Source of the DNA: Portulaca oleracea
Taxonomy: Eukaryota; Streptophyta; Magnoliopsida; Caryophyllales; Portulacaceae
Reading direction: 5' to 3'
DNA length: 64,000 bases
Assembly (NCBI GenBank): GCA_029582165.1
Contig: CM055884.1
Span: 13,272,537-13,336,536 of the forward strand
Shown here: positions 23,133-34,210 of the stretch, one piece after another
Position numbering within the stretch: the stretch's first letter is position 1
Layout of the letters: each line of letters begins with the position of its first letter
Made by a program: the position numbers and the translations under genes
Notes under the pieces: model-generated
The model's database searches: none
What the model saw: the letters and a program-made list of their open reading frames with translations, nothing else
What the model was told of the DNA's origin: nothing

Positions 23133-24323
23133 AATACGGGTGATAGATTCTGCTGCTGGTTTTTGCTTGAAGAAGCAGCAGCAGCAGAAACGATGAACCA
23201 GGAAGAAGGAATGAAGAAGGAAGAGAAGAAGGGTTCTTCGAGGGTTTTTTCACTTTTCTTTTTTTTTTTTTTGTTACTGATTAATTTTCCATTTTAGTCC
23301 ATCGGTTCCATATTAATTCTCGTCTTTGAGAATTGTGCAGTCAAATTTTAAAAATTAGATTTTTCGGCTAAGTTAGGTAGATACATAAAATAAAATAGGG
23401 AAATTGGATTCTAACAAATACGAAATTTTGGTCATATAAGACTTAATAATACGAACTTTCGATTCAGTGATTAATAATATGAACTTTGACCCCCTATTGT
23501 CTCCAACAACACGCCACCGAATTAAGATTCAATGGCGATCCTAGCTGGCGGCGGAGATGTGTGACTGGGATAAGTTTAGTCAACTTTTACTTGCCCAATC
23601 AGCATTATTTATCCACATCAGCCCCCTCTCTCTTTCTTTCTCCTCTCTCTCTCTCATTCCCCCTTTCCTCGTTTTAGATTTCCAGCTTCATCTTCACAAT
23701 CTTCTTCTTCCTCCCCCTTCCTCTCTCCTCTATCTCTATCTTTCTCTCTCCAACTTCACCTTCTTCTTCCTTCTTCTTCTTTCTTCAAAATGGGTGATCT
23801 TCTTTTCGGCATTTTTTTTTTGGTTTTTCAGAGAGAAAAATCATATGCAAAAAGGCGGACTTTTGTTGGGATTAAGGTGAGTTTAGTGGGCGGTTCAATT
23901 TTTCGGGGATACATCCCATCACATACATACTCTCCACACTCTCTCAAAAGTTGGGTTGAACTTTGTTGATCTAGGTTTGTAGACAGCTTTGTTGATCTGG
24001 GTTTGTAGCTGCAATTTTGGGTTGAACTTTATGGTTGTTCGTACTAATTTGGTCAATTTCGGTAGTAATGCTCCAATTTCTGGGTTTCGATTGATTCACG
24101 GTTGGTTTCTTGACTGAAATTTCTGCCTCTCTCTTCATTCTTGGGTATGTTTTATTGATTTTTCTGAAGTTTCTTGTGTAATGTCCTGGTTCTCGATCTG
24201 GATTTCTGGGTTGGGGTTAAACTGTTCATGAATTTTTCTGGGCTGGACTTAGTCGAATTTTTCTTAGGGAAATTGAAAAATTAGGAAGATATGTAGTAGC
24301 GAACGACGTCGGCAAGGGTGGCC

Positions 24324-24390
24324 GAAGAAGAAGAAGAAGAAGAAGAAGAAGAAGAAGAAGAAGAAGAAGAAGAAGAAGAAGAAGAAGAAG
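24324..24390. repeat. (GAA)n microsatellite
   Basis: About 22 uninterrupted GAA units within the Mutator-like element. Confidence 0.95.
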
Positions 24391-24428
24391 ATAATGGGAT
24401 AGAATCTCAGTAATGTTGAAACCACAAA

Positions 24429-25452
24429 TAGGGATGGCAATGGGTCGAAGGCGAATCGGAGGTAGGTACCTCCACCTTCGCTCCAATTAATAATCGGAGG
24501 TGGAGGTCCACCTCCAAATCCGATTAATCGGAGGTCGGAGGACCTCCAAATCCAAACTCAATCGGAGGTAATCGGAGTCGGAGGTAATCGGATTACCTTC
24601 GACTACGATTAGCTGTTATACGTTTCCATAAAATGATTTCCTTCGACTCCGATTATTTCTAACTCCGATTACCTCTGATTATATACCATACTTGTTAAAA
24701 TAAAACACCAACAATAATTCTTAAAAATGTTTGTGTGTGGTGATCCTAACGTCACGATCGGGTGTCGTGAGGGGGTGCGACGGTCGGCTGCCGTGAGGCA
24801 GTGCAACGATCGGCTAAGACAGAGAGAGGAGACGGGCCAAACGGCAGGCGCAAACAGAGAGAGGCAGAGAGGACAAAGCTCAGAGGAGACTGAAGTAGAG
24901 ATGATGGAGGTAACGACATTGAACTCAGATCTCGAAACTCGTAAGAAGAACTCAAAGGCGGTGAAGTAACGGTAGCGGATGGTGGTAACACATTGGGATG
25001 GGAGCCTGGGGGCTGGGATGCGCAGGTGAAGAGCAGAAGAGGGCGGTGAAGTGAAAGGAACGATGGGAGCCTGGGGGGCGGGAGCGGGGGCTGGGATGCG
25101 CAGGGCAGGTGAAGTAAAACTGATGAAATGAAATACTAATGGCTAATAGTAATATACGATTTCCCTTAAAAAAAAACTTTTACAATCTACTATAAAAAAA
25201 TCGGTCATTTTAATTTTAAGTTTTTTTTATATTAATTATTATAATCGGACTTAATCGAACTTAATCGGATCGACTATAATCGGACTTAATCGGATCGGAG
25301 GTGGTCACATCCATACCCGCCCCAATTATAACCGGAGTCGGATTTTTTTAATCGGATTCGGACTCGGAGTTTTTTTAGTCGAATTCGAATTCGGATTTTT
25401 TACTCGGAGCGAATCGGATTCGCTTCGGATTCGGACTTGACTGCCATCCCTA
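24429..25452. mobile_element. hAT-type non-autonomous element nested in the Mutator-like element
   Basis: Termini TAGGGATGGCAA and (inverted) TAGGGATGGCAG, flanked by a perfect eight-base duplication ACCACAAA (24421..24428 and 25453..25460), identify a hAT element. The subterminal regions are full of AATCGGAGGT/ACCTCCGATT repeats in both orientations, as is usual for hAT binding sites. No transposase is encoded in its 1024 bp. Confidence 0.92.
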
Positions 25453-25931
25453 ACCACAAATTGGAATCGTTGATGAGAAGAAGAAGATAATTAAACTCAG
25501 AAATGTGAATAGGGTGTTTAGATTGGATTTTGGCACCACCATTGTTGAGTGAAGTGAAGAAGCTTAGTTCGGACAATGAGAAAAATTTGGGGGGTGGGAT
25601 AAAAGAGCAGCAAAGACAAAAGAAGAAGAAGAGGGGTGGGTTAAAAAAATAAAAGGGGTAAGTTGACATTTTTTTAAGTCAACGGATGACATGGCAATGT
25701 CAAAATACAAAAATAACATATCTCCGCCGCCAGCTAAGATCACCACCGAGTTAAAGTTAATCTTAACTCGGTGGCGTGTTATTGGGGGCAACAGGGGGTC
25801 AAAGTTCATATTATTAATCACTAAATCGAAAGTTCGTATTATTAAGTCTTATATGGCCAAAAGTTCGTATTATTAGACTCTAATTTCCCAATAAAATAAT
25901 ATAGAGATATTAAATTATCGAAGTTAAATAT

Positions 25932-26480
25932 GAAAATTTGATTCTATAATTCATACTTTCACCAATTACATAGTAATATTTTATCAAAAAAAAATTACAT
26001 AGCAATAATCCATACTTTCATTTTAGATTTTGTGGTACAAAAAAATTGTGGATTCTTATGGGATACCACCGATAGTATACCTTAAATATCATACGTTTGA
26101 GTTGCATTTTATTCAAAACTTAACACTTTACCACGACTTTTAATAAATTTACGGCGTTTCTCCCAAACTTTCTTTTTTTTTTTTACAATTTTTTCACTTT
26201 TGTTGTGATTTAAAAAAATCATGATAATTGATTGGATTCTCAAAAAAATAATTTAAAAATTGTTTTAGTAACTACACTTCATTATCTTTCCGCTTCCGAG
26301 GATAAGAATGAAAAAAAAAAATATGGGGCAAGATTGAAAAAAAAATAAAAAGGATGTGGATGTGAATTTGGTACCACTACAATCCAATTTTATTTTTTTG
26401 GATCACCAGAATCTAACATGAAAATATGTATTATTGTTATACAATTGGTGAAAGTATGAATTATTATAATCCAATTTTCC
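25932..26480. mobile_element. Long-TIR (Mutator-like) miniature element
   Basis: Both ends carry roughly 45-bp inverted repeats around AATTCATACTTTCACCAATT. The element is flanked by an identical 11-base direct repeat AAGTTAAATAT (25921..25931 and 26481..26491), within the 8..11-base range of Mutator-like elements. Its AT-rich non-coding interior resembles sequence at about 56380..56830. It begins only 33 bp after the target duplication of the larger Mutator-like element. Confidence 0.85.
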
Positions 26481-26685
26481 AAGTTAAATATTTGTGTATA
26501 ATTTTTTGTAGGAAAATATATTTCTATTCATTATTTGCTTGCAATAAAGTAGTGGTATTGCAATTCGATTAAATAAGAAATTATGTTCTCTTTTCACAAA
26601 ATATTAAAATATTCTTATTTAATTTTTTTAGGCCATATAAATCCTTATTTAATTAGATTTTTTTTTCACATTGATCAATTGAAGC

Positions 26686-26848
26686 CCTGTTCTTTGGTTA
26701 GGTTAGATATAACTCTTCCAAATTATCCTAACTTATCCAAACCTAACACAATTCCTCAAAACACAATTCCTAAAAAAGCATCATAATTTATCTCAACTTA
26801 TCCTAACTTATACTTCTCAACCAGAAAATAACCTAACCAAAGAACAGG
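26686..26848. mobile_element. Miniature element with perfect 20-bp terminal inverted repeats
   Basis: CCTGTTCTTTGGTTAGGTTA at the left is matched exactly in inverted form at 26829..26848. The 163-bp interior is rich in TTATCC/AACTTATCC strings. No clear target duplication is visible. Related TGTTCTTT termini occur at 41756..41950. Confidence 0.75.
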
Positions 26849-28913
26849 TCTGAGTCACCCACGGAATCCCTATTTAATGAGAGCTTAATCAGTAAACCAA
26901 TCTATTAAAGAGATGATCTTTTCAGAAATGAATAAAGCCCAGTGTAAGAATATATGTTCACCTTTAAATAAGAAGAAATGAATTAGTAGGATTTTTATTG
27001 TTCATTTGTTTTTTTTAAAGTCCAATAATGAATAGGAGGGGATGAATATGGAAGATTTTGAATCAAGAAAACAAAGTGGTTTAGAACAGGGAGTAATGTT
27101 AATGAGATTATGATTATTTAAATAGTTTATCTGGAGATAAACTGACAGTAGTTTTAATTGAAATATGAGTGTATATTTGTCTCCCTAACTTAACACCCAT
27201 TCGGAAGAACGGGAAAAAACTTTATTTGGAAGACAAAAATTATATAGAATTCTTAGTACATATTTTTATAATGAACGGTTACACGGAGTACATGCTCCTA
27301 AATCATATGTTAAGTATGTATTTATAAACATATCATATGTGATTTAAGAATTCATAGAAATATTTTATTCTATTATATGAAGTATAAGAATTAAAGATAG
27401 CTTAAGTGACACCTGTTAGGAGTACATTGTATAATTTCTCTATTTACAAATTAAAATAATAAGCGTGTTTATAAAAGTAAATATTTTCCTATATTATTTA
27501 TATTTGTTTACTAAGACAACAATTTTAATTGAAATAGAAGTCTGTATAGAACAAACAATAATGCTAATGGAACTATGGTTATTTAAATAGTTTATCTAGA
27601 GACAAATTGGCAGCAATTTTAATTGAAATAGGAGTCTATATAATTGACAACAATTTTAATTGAAATAAGAGTCCGCATAGAAAATAAATTTTATTGTTCA
27701 TTTACTTAATTATTTATTTTTTTCATTTTATTCTTTTTTCTGTTTGCTTTTTATTTGAATTATTAGAAAGATAAAAAATAATAATTGGGTAATTATTTTT
27801 TTTTGAATGAATGGTGTAGATTTTATATTAGATAAAATTAATGGCCGATATTGTCTGATTAATGAGATTTAAGAGATGAGGGAGGGAAGAGATTTGAGGG
27901 GATTCTATAGCAATTTAATATATACAGACTTTCACCCTAAATTTTTCAATATATACAATGAGTTGTTATATAAAATTACTACCATTAGATTTGTGACAAA
28001 AACTACTATCGTCAAAGTATAATATTACAATTGTTAATAATATATTATATAAAAAATTAATAATGAAATAGTGACATTAAAGACTTTGAAAATTAAAATT
28101 ATGACTATTAATATAAGACCCAAAGAGTAGTTGCTTTGGTTTTGTAAATTTGAGGTTTGTTTTGCCTGACCTCTTTGCCAAGAAATCATCATCTTTTATT
28201 TACCGAGAATAAAAAGAAAACTATATGTAGCTAAATTGCTAGCCCATGGGTCATTAAGGATAAGGAGCCCATGTCGTCTTATTTTGAGGTTCTTTGTGCG
28301 AGAATTGTGTGAAGGAAAGAGTCCATACTTTATTATAATGGAAAAATTACAGGGCAATTGGTCATTAGGGACGGCTCAACAGTACAAATGATCACGAAGG
28401 AAGTGAAGATTACGAGGATCTAATTTGTGAGAAAATAGGAGATTTAGTAAGTGTTAATTTGACATGTCATATGGATATTCAATTTTTTTTTTTATTTCAA
28501 TTGTTTGCTTTTGCCCTTCTAGACCCCCCACCACCACCTGCACCTACCACCCCAGCGCCGGAAACCATCTTCGACTACTCCTAGCACTGGCGATCGGCGC
28601 CAAGACCATCCTTTTCTCTCTTCTCGAGCTCCCCCCCCTTCCCAAACCCTCACAAACTCCCGCGAATCTTTTTGGATTTTTGCAAACATGAACCCATGGT
28701 TCACTTTTACAGACATTCAGAAAAGACTTGGGGTGATTTTGAGTTGGAGTATAACCCGGTTGGGCATGGGCACCTGAACACGAAAATGAGCTGGGCAAAC
28801 TCCAACGGTTCTCAGCAAGACTCTTCTCGCCACCGGAAGAAGAACTATCCGGCGAGATTTTGAAAGAGAAGACGAAATAGTAATAGTAGTAGGAGGAGGA
28901 AGAGTAGAGAGTG
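26849..28913. other. AT-rich intergenic stretch
   Basis: About 2 kb without a recognisable exon. Partial repeats of TTTTAATTGAAATA(G/A)GAGT occur near 27153, 27520, 27620 and 27650, suggesting a locally duplicated non-coding segment. The last 400 bp are GC-richer and may belong to whatever carried in the acetolactate synthase fragment. Confidence 0.4.
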
Positions 28914-29420
28914 GGCCGGAGGTGGCAATGCAAACGCCGACTTTCCCGGTGGTGCGTGTGTAGTCCTCAGCGGTGAAGACCCCACCCTACTCGTGACGTG
29001 GCAGGACGTTTCAGATCTGGTTAGAGTGGGTCAGGGCCTGGTGGATCTCCCCAGGGGTATGCGAACACGTGGGTGACGTGTTCTCTCTCGAGGGCTTCGA
29101 CCAGGACATCACATCTCTTTCTAGGCTGGTCGACAACGAAGCGGGAAGTGAAGGGGGTGTCAGCATTGTTGGGAGGATTTGGGGTTTGGGTTGGAGGTGG
29201 AGTTGGAGAGAGAGGTTGAGGAGGAGATGGTGGATGGGACATAATGGGGTTTATGAGGTTTTGTAGAGGTCGAGAATAGTGAGGATGTTTGGTTTGGGGA
29301 GGTGGTTGACATTGTGGGGAGCTTTGAAACAAGAGGAAGAATAGGAAGAAAAAGTAGAGGATTTTGAAGCCAAAGTTGAGGCAGCTTCACATGCAACATC
29401 GATGGCTTCAAGATCTGCAA
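28914..29420 (-). pseudogene. ALS: Acetolactate (acetohydroxyacid) synthase N-terminal fragment, pseudogene
   Basis: On the minus strand a Ser/Thr/Pro-rich stretch like a chloroplast transit peptide (29420 to about 29170) is followed, after a frameshift, by [20 protein letters not shown], then [26 protein letters not shown] and TGKVGVCIATSGP. These are, in order, the first conserved blocks of plant acetolactate synthase, the first enzyme of branched-chain amino-acid synthesis. Breaks include a frameshift in the transit region, another after AYP, stop codons before NVLPRHE and after it, and loss of everything beyond ATSGP. About three quarters of the enzyme, including the cofactor-binding C-terminal domain, is missing. 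Plant ALS genes usually lack introns, so a DNA-level capture and a retrocopy cannot be told apart. Confidence 0.85.
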
Positions 29421-30190
29421 CCACCACCCCCATCATTCACTCCTATGTCCCTCAAAATAACTCTAGCACATCTTTTCTGGATGTTTGCAAAGAGGAGCAA
29501 TGGTTCGTCTTTGTAGAGATATCCATTACGAATATCATCAGCTACTACATTCAAGATTCCAGCAAGGACCCCATTAATCCATAACCTGAAAGACTAGTCC
29601 ATGAATTTTAGGTCACTACCAAAAAGGGGTCCTCTTTCCACGCCTATAAGCGTGACCGAGGACCCTTGCCACGGATAGATAAGCGTGGAAAGAGAATGTG
29701 TGGGGAAAATTTTGCAACACTTAATAAGGGTGGCAAGAAGAAGGTGTGACTAACAAATGCTTACCACTTGAGTATCAAAATTATTTGATTTTAACAATTA
29801 ATTTAATACTATATATACGCAAAAACCACTTTTTATCTTCTATTTTAGCTTTAACTAATAGACGGGTATATTAAAAAATTATAATTTTAATTTTTTAAAT
29901 ATTCTTGAAATTAATCTAATACTATTATGAATATAAATACCACTTGGTTTCTTCTTTTTTATCTTCTATTTTATTTTTAACAAATTGACAGATATATTTT
30001 AAAAAAATTATACTTGTTATTTTTAAATTTTTTTAGAAAAAGACATTTGAAAAATTATAATTAAAAAAATTAATAACAGTCTACCACGCTCATTATGCGT
30101 GGAAAGAAGGGTTTCATTTAGAATTAACAATCAGCTCACTTAATAAGCGTGGTATGACTCTTATAACATATCATCACGCTTATAAGTGTG

Positions 30191-33100
30191 TGTAACGCCC
30201 CGACTTGAGTAATCACAAGATTACGACTAATTACGTCATTAATCCTGTGATTAGCGCAGCGGAGGGTTAAAGCCGGGGTATTACCGCCGTTCAACCACTG
30301 AACAAGGCATCCACAACGAACAACCACCAAACCATCGCACACTTTAAACTTAAAACATACAACCTGATTAATATTACAACCACTTTACATACATAAATCA
30401 ATACAAACAATACACCACACTTCCACCTTTCAATCCCAATAGTTTCCCCGCTCTTGAATACCCATGCTTGCAGAGTCGTAAGACCTCCTTCTTGCCATGA
30501 TTAAACCTACCTCGGCTCCAGTAAAGCTAGCTTTCTCTTGAACTCTTCTTGAATCTCTTGAATACTCGGGCCTTAAAACAAAACATTAAAACAACGCAAA
30601 GGTGAGTGGAAACACTCGATTACACAAACCTCCAACATGTAAAACCGTTTCAAAAACGGTTTTTCATGCCGGCCTTTAAAACATTTCGAAAACGGGGAAG
30701 GGAACTAACTCATGCTATAAACAATGCAAACTTTATCGATAAATAGTTCTATGCACATGCTATGTATAACATTAAATTGATTTCATACAGTAAAAATGTG
30801 GTCCCCTTTTTGAGGTCGATGCCGAAGCATCTCGCGCACGTACGCCCAAACCGACCTCGGGTTTGGATGGGTGACCGCTAGGCAGTCAGACGCTGGCCAG
30901 GTCGAGATTACTCCGATAGGAGCCTGTAAAAGGCTAGGCTTCGCTCTAGCTACTGTAGAATAGGTATCGGGGCCACTTATAAAACACTAAAATCGTTAGA
31001 ATATAACTTATGCAATAAAACTGTACTTTGACTTTAAATAGAAAAAGAGTTGGACAATTTGCGTACCTGAAGCGAGTGAGTTGCCCGGTGACGATCTCGG
31101 CTGGGGAATGGCTCGGGTCGAAGCAGAACTTTGAGCTAAAACGATAGAGTTCGGTATTAGAATAGGAGCTATGAAAAGGTGAGGGCGTAGAACCTCGCAA
31201 CGAAGTTTTGGAAATAAAACGTATAAAAATTTCAGGTTTTTTATGACTATAGTATTTTGGTCATAACTCGAGCTATAGAATTCGGATTTCGCTTTGCGAG
31301 TACTTTTCGGAAAGGGAAAAATACACTCTACGAGTTTGATGGCCGGGCCAGAGGCTAAAAAGGATGAGAAAGGCTCGAAAAGTGTTCCGGACAGTAGCAG
31401 TAAATTACCGACATAAACAATAATGAAATTTTCGGGTGTTTGAGATAAAATCAAGAGACTTTGGTAAATGCTTTTAAACTTATGAGAGCTTTATGAATCA
31501 AGGAACACTTGTAAGACATAAACTTTCAATTTACCAAAGAGGCTTTAAAAACTTCAAGGTACGATAAAACTTCTAAATACATTTAAGAGATTCGGTAAAT
31601 TAAATCGATAACGGTAACATAGCTTTAAGGGTCTCGAGTCCTCCAAATCGAGCTCTATGGTTCTTACTTAGGTACTACATCTCAAGGGTCATATGACTTA
31701 AGTTACACACCCATAAAACCCATTATAAGCCCAATATAATCATATTTAATCCCTTAGAATACTTAGACAATTACCCAGAAATTTCCAGTTTTGTAGCTCT
31801 GTTTCCGGGTCCTATAACTTACTCTCCCGACATCGGGTTAAGGCATACCATATATTTTCGGAAAGCTCGTCGAGTCCTCTAAAACTCTTATGATGAACAC
31901 TTTTCCAGAATCAAACTCCCTTTGGACGAAAAATACACAATAATACACTGACTCCAAAATTCGTATGTCATTGCGCGGCTTTACGGTTTTGGCTCTAACT
32001 TGAGTTATACAAATCGAAACCTCGAAATTCCAAAGCCCGGCGTTTACTAACAACTTAGGCTACCTTTTTACACTAAATTCTGGGCTCGAAACTAATTTTA
32101 GCATCCCCTATAAAAATCATAAAATGGGCAGTATGTTCTGGGTATGTTTTTGCCTTAATACATGCTTCGTTTTCATCCAAACTTAATACCAATAATATAC
32201 CCAATGAAATCTAAGCATATCCTCACTAATATCCAGCATTTAGACCTCTAAAATTAGCATCTATACTCGTATAATTCACATGCAACATCACACAAATACT
32301 TGCACTTAATTTACACCACCATTAACACAATTTCCTTCACAATTCTCATGTAAATCATCTAAAAAGACCATACATACTTAATTATCTTCACCAAACAGAA
32401 GGTATAACTCTAAAACTTCATCCAATACAACATGCATAACCATATTTCACCATCATCTTCATCAATTCACAAGAATCTCAACATATCTCACACAAACTTG
32501 CAACAAACACTTAGTTTCATTCACTAGAACCAACTTTGATAATCTATACTCTAATTTCATGAAAGAAAATAGTAATTTAACACAAAAACATCATGATAAA
32601 ACTATAATATCAAAGCTTTCAAAATTCATAACAATGGAGGAGGAGAAAACTAGAGAAATACCACTTGAAAGGATGAATAAAATGGACTAGGATGAAGAGG
32701 GAAGTGAGAGCTTCAAAAAAGTGCCGGAAAATGGTCGGAATCTCGCCGGAAAACTGGCGCCGGCGAAAATGGAGGCAGGGGGTGGCTGGCTGCGTCGGTG
32801 GGGAGAAGGAAGAAGGAAGCTGAATTGGAGTTGTCTAGAATTTGAATTAAAAAGACTCATTGACTCCCCCTTAACCAATATATATATACCCCCTTTATTA
32901 ACTTAACTTAAAACAATGCTAAACTATTAAAAGTAACACTAATACTCTAATAATAATAATACTAAGATTCTGGATAAAATAAAAATTGGTAATACATAAT
33001 TACTTTAAATCGTAATAAATTTTTAATCGGGTTAAAAAGACGGTAAATCGGTAACCCGAAAATAAATTCATTTCGTTGCGGAAAATTAATCTAAGTAAAC

Positions 33101-33329
33101 CGACTTTGAAATAAAATTGTAGAACCCAAAATAATTATAATATAAGGTTCTAAATAGATTAATAAACTCGGTTAATAGGTTTGACCGGTAAAACTGACCG
33201 CTTCGCCATTCCTCCGCAACCTGTCACCGTTAGCTAACCGCAAGGTACAAATTAATTAAATAACAAATTAAAACTAATTAAACAAGTTTAAACTACTCTA
33301 ATAGCTATGGTTTAGGGTGGGTTATTACA
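30191..33329 (-). repeat. Left LTR (3' LTR in element orientation)
   Basis: 3139 bp, unusually long. It differs from the partner at 38600..41727 at roughly 20 places by eye, most of them one- to four-base indels. It contains a 5S-rRNA-like box (30865..30876). Confidence 0.93.
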
Positions 33330-33350
33330 TTCTCCCCCCCTTAAAAGAAG
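33330..33350 (-). other. Polypurine tract of the LTR retrotransposon
   Basis: Read on the minus strand, AAGGGGGGGAGAA lies directly before TGTAATAACCC, the start of the 3' LTR. This is the expected site for plus-strand priming. Confidence 0.85.
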
Positions 33351-33402
33351 TTTCGTCCCCGAAACTTGCTGTTCGATAAAAACTTATTCAGCGATAAATA
33401 CC

Positions 33403-34210
33403 TTAAAAGAGATGGGGGTAGTTTTTCATCATTTCATCTTCAGTTTCCCATGTGGCCTCGGAGGTTTCTTGATTCGCCCATAGGAATTTGACTAGCGGGA
33501 CTTCTTTTGTACGTAAACGCTTGACCCTACGATCCAAGATTTGGATAAGTTGCTGTTCGAAAGTAAGGTCCTTGGCTAAAAGAGGAGGTTCTTCCTTTAA
33601 AACGTACATTGGGTCCGGTACATACTTCCAAAGCTGGGAGATATAAAAGACATCGTGGATATGTCCTAAGTTGGACGGTAACTCTAGACGATACGCCGGT
33701 GGGTTAACCTTTCCTACCATGGGATAAGGTCCGATGTACCGAGAGCTTAACTTACCCTTAACGTTGAATCGTCTAACCCCCTTTGTAGGGGAAACCTTGA
33801 GAAATACCCTATCTCCTATTTGGAACTCAAGCGGTTTCCGTCTTTTGTCGGCGTAGCTCTTTTGTCTGCTTTGGGCTGTCCGAATATGTTGTTGGATCAT
33901 CTTGACCTTATCAGTCGTTTCTTGAATTAAGTCTAGCCCTACGATTAATGCTTCCTCTAACTCGTCCCAACATAGGGGTGTTCTACACTTTCGCCATATA
34001 AAGCTTCAAAGGCGCCATCTGAATCGTGGCTTGGTAACTATTTTTGTAAGAGAATTCTACGAGAGGAAGATACTGATCCCAGTTCCCTTGAAAGTCCATT
34101 ACACAGGCGCGAAGCATGTCCTCTAGAGTTTGGTTTACTCTTTCCGTTTGACCACCGCTCTCGGGATGGTATGAACTACTGAAACTAAGCTTGGACCCGA
34201 AGACTCTTAG
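33403..34210 (-). pseudogene. Integrase C-terminal part of a Ty3/gypsy polyprotein
   Basis: The upstream part (34210 to about 33965) reads YHPESGGQTERVNQTLEDML, RACVMDFQGNWDQYLPLVEF and APFEALYG, the end of the integrase core. A frame change and stops follow near 33960. From 33900 to 33403 an open frame of 165 residues gives RQKSYADKRRKPLEFQIGD, VFLKVSPTKGVRRF, GKLSSRYIGPYP and a terminal EATWETEDEMMKNYPHLF, the integrase GPY/F region and chromodomain-like tail. It is the only readable protein remnant in the element, which therefore depends on another copy for replication enzymes. Confidence 0.88.

Larger units (their letters stand above)
23398..25889. mobile_element. Mutator-like element with long terminal inverted repeats
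   Basis: The outer roughly 165 bp at each end are inverted copies (left: GGGAAATTGGATTCTAACAA, then TAATATGAACTTTGACCCCC and GCTGGCGGCGGAGAT). They are flanked by a perfect nine-base duplication AATAAAATA (23389..23397 and 25890..25898), the hallmark of Mutator-like elements. The 2.5 kb interior has no transposase. Its left half looks like the 5' end of a plant gene: a CT-rich leader (about 23620..23790), a short ATG stretch, a possible GT donor near 23878 and a T-rich intron-like tract. That suggests a Pack-MULE carrying a captured leader. A hAT element (24429..25452) later inserted into it. Confidence 0.92.

Noticed and set aside
24226..24486. Leucine-run open frame on the minus strand
   Set aside because: It is produced by the (GAA)n microsatellite read in reverse.
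31008..31454. 148-codon minus-strand frame in the left LTR, repeated shortened in the right LTR
   Set aside because: The two copies differ by indels that change the frame, so there is no sign of protein selection in the LTR.
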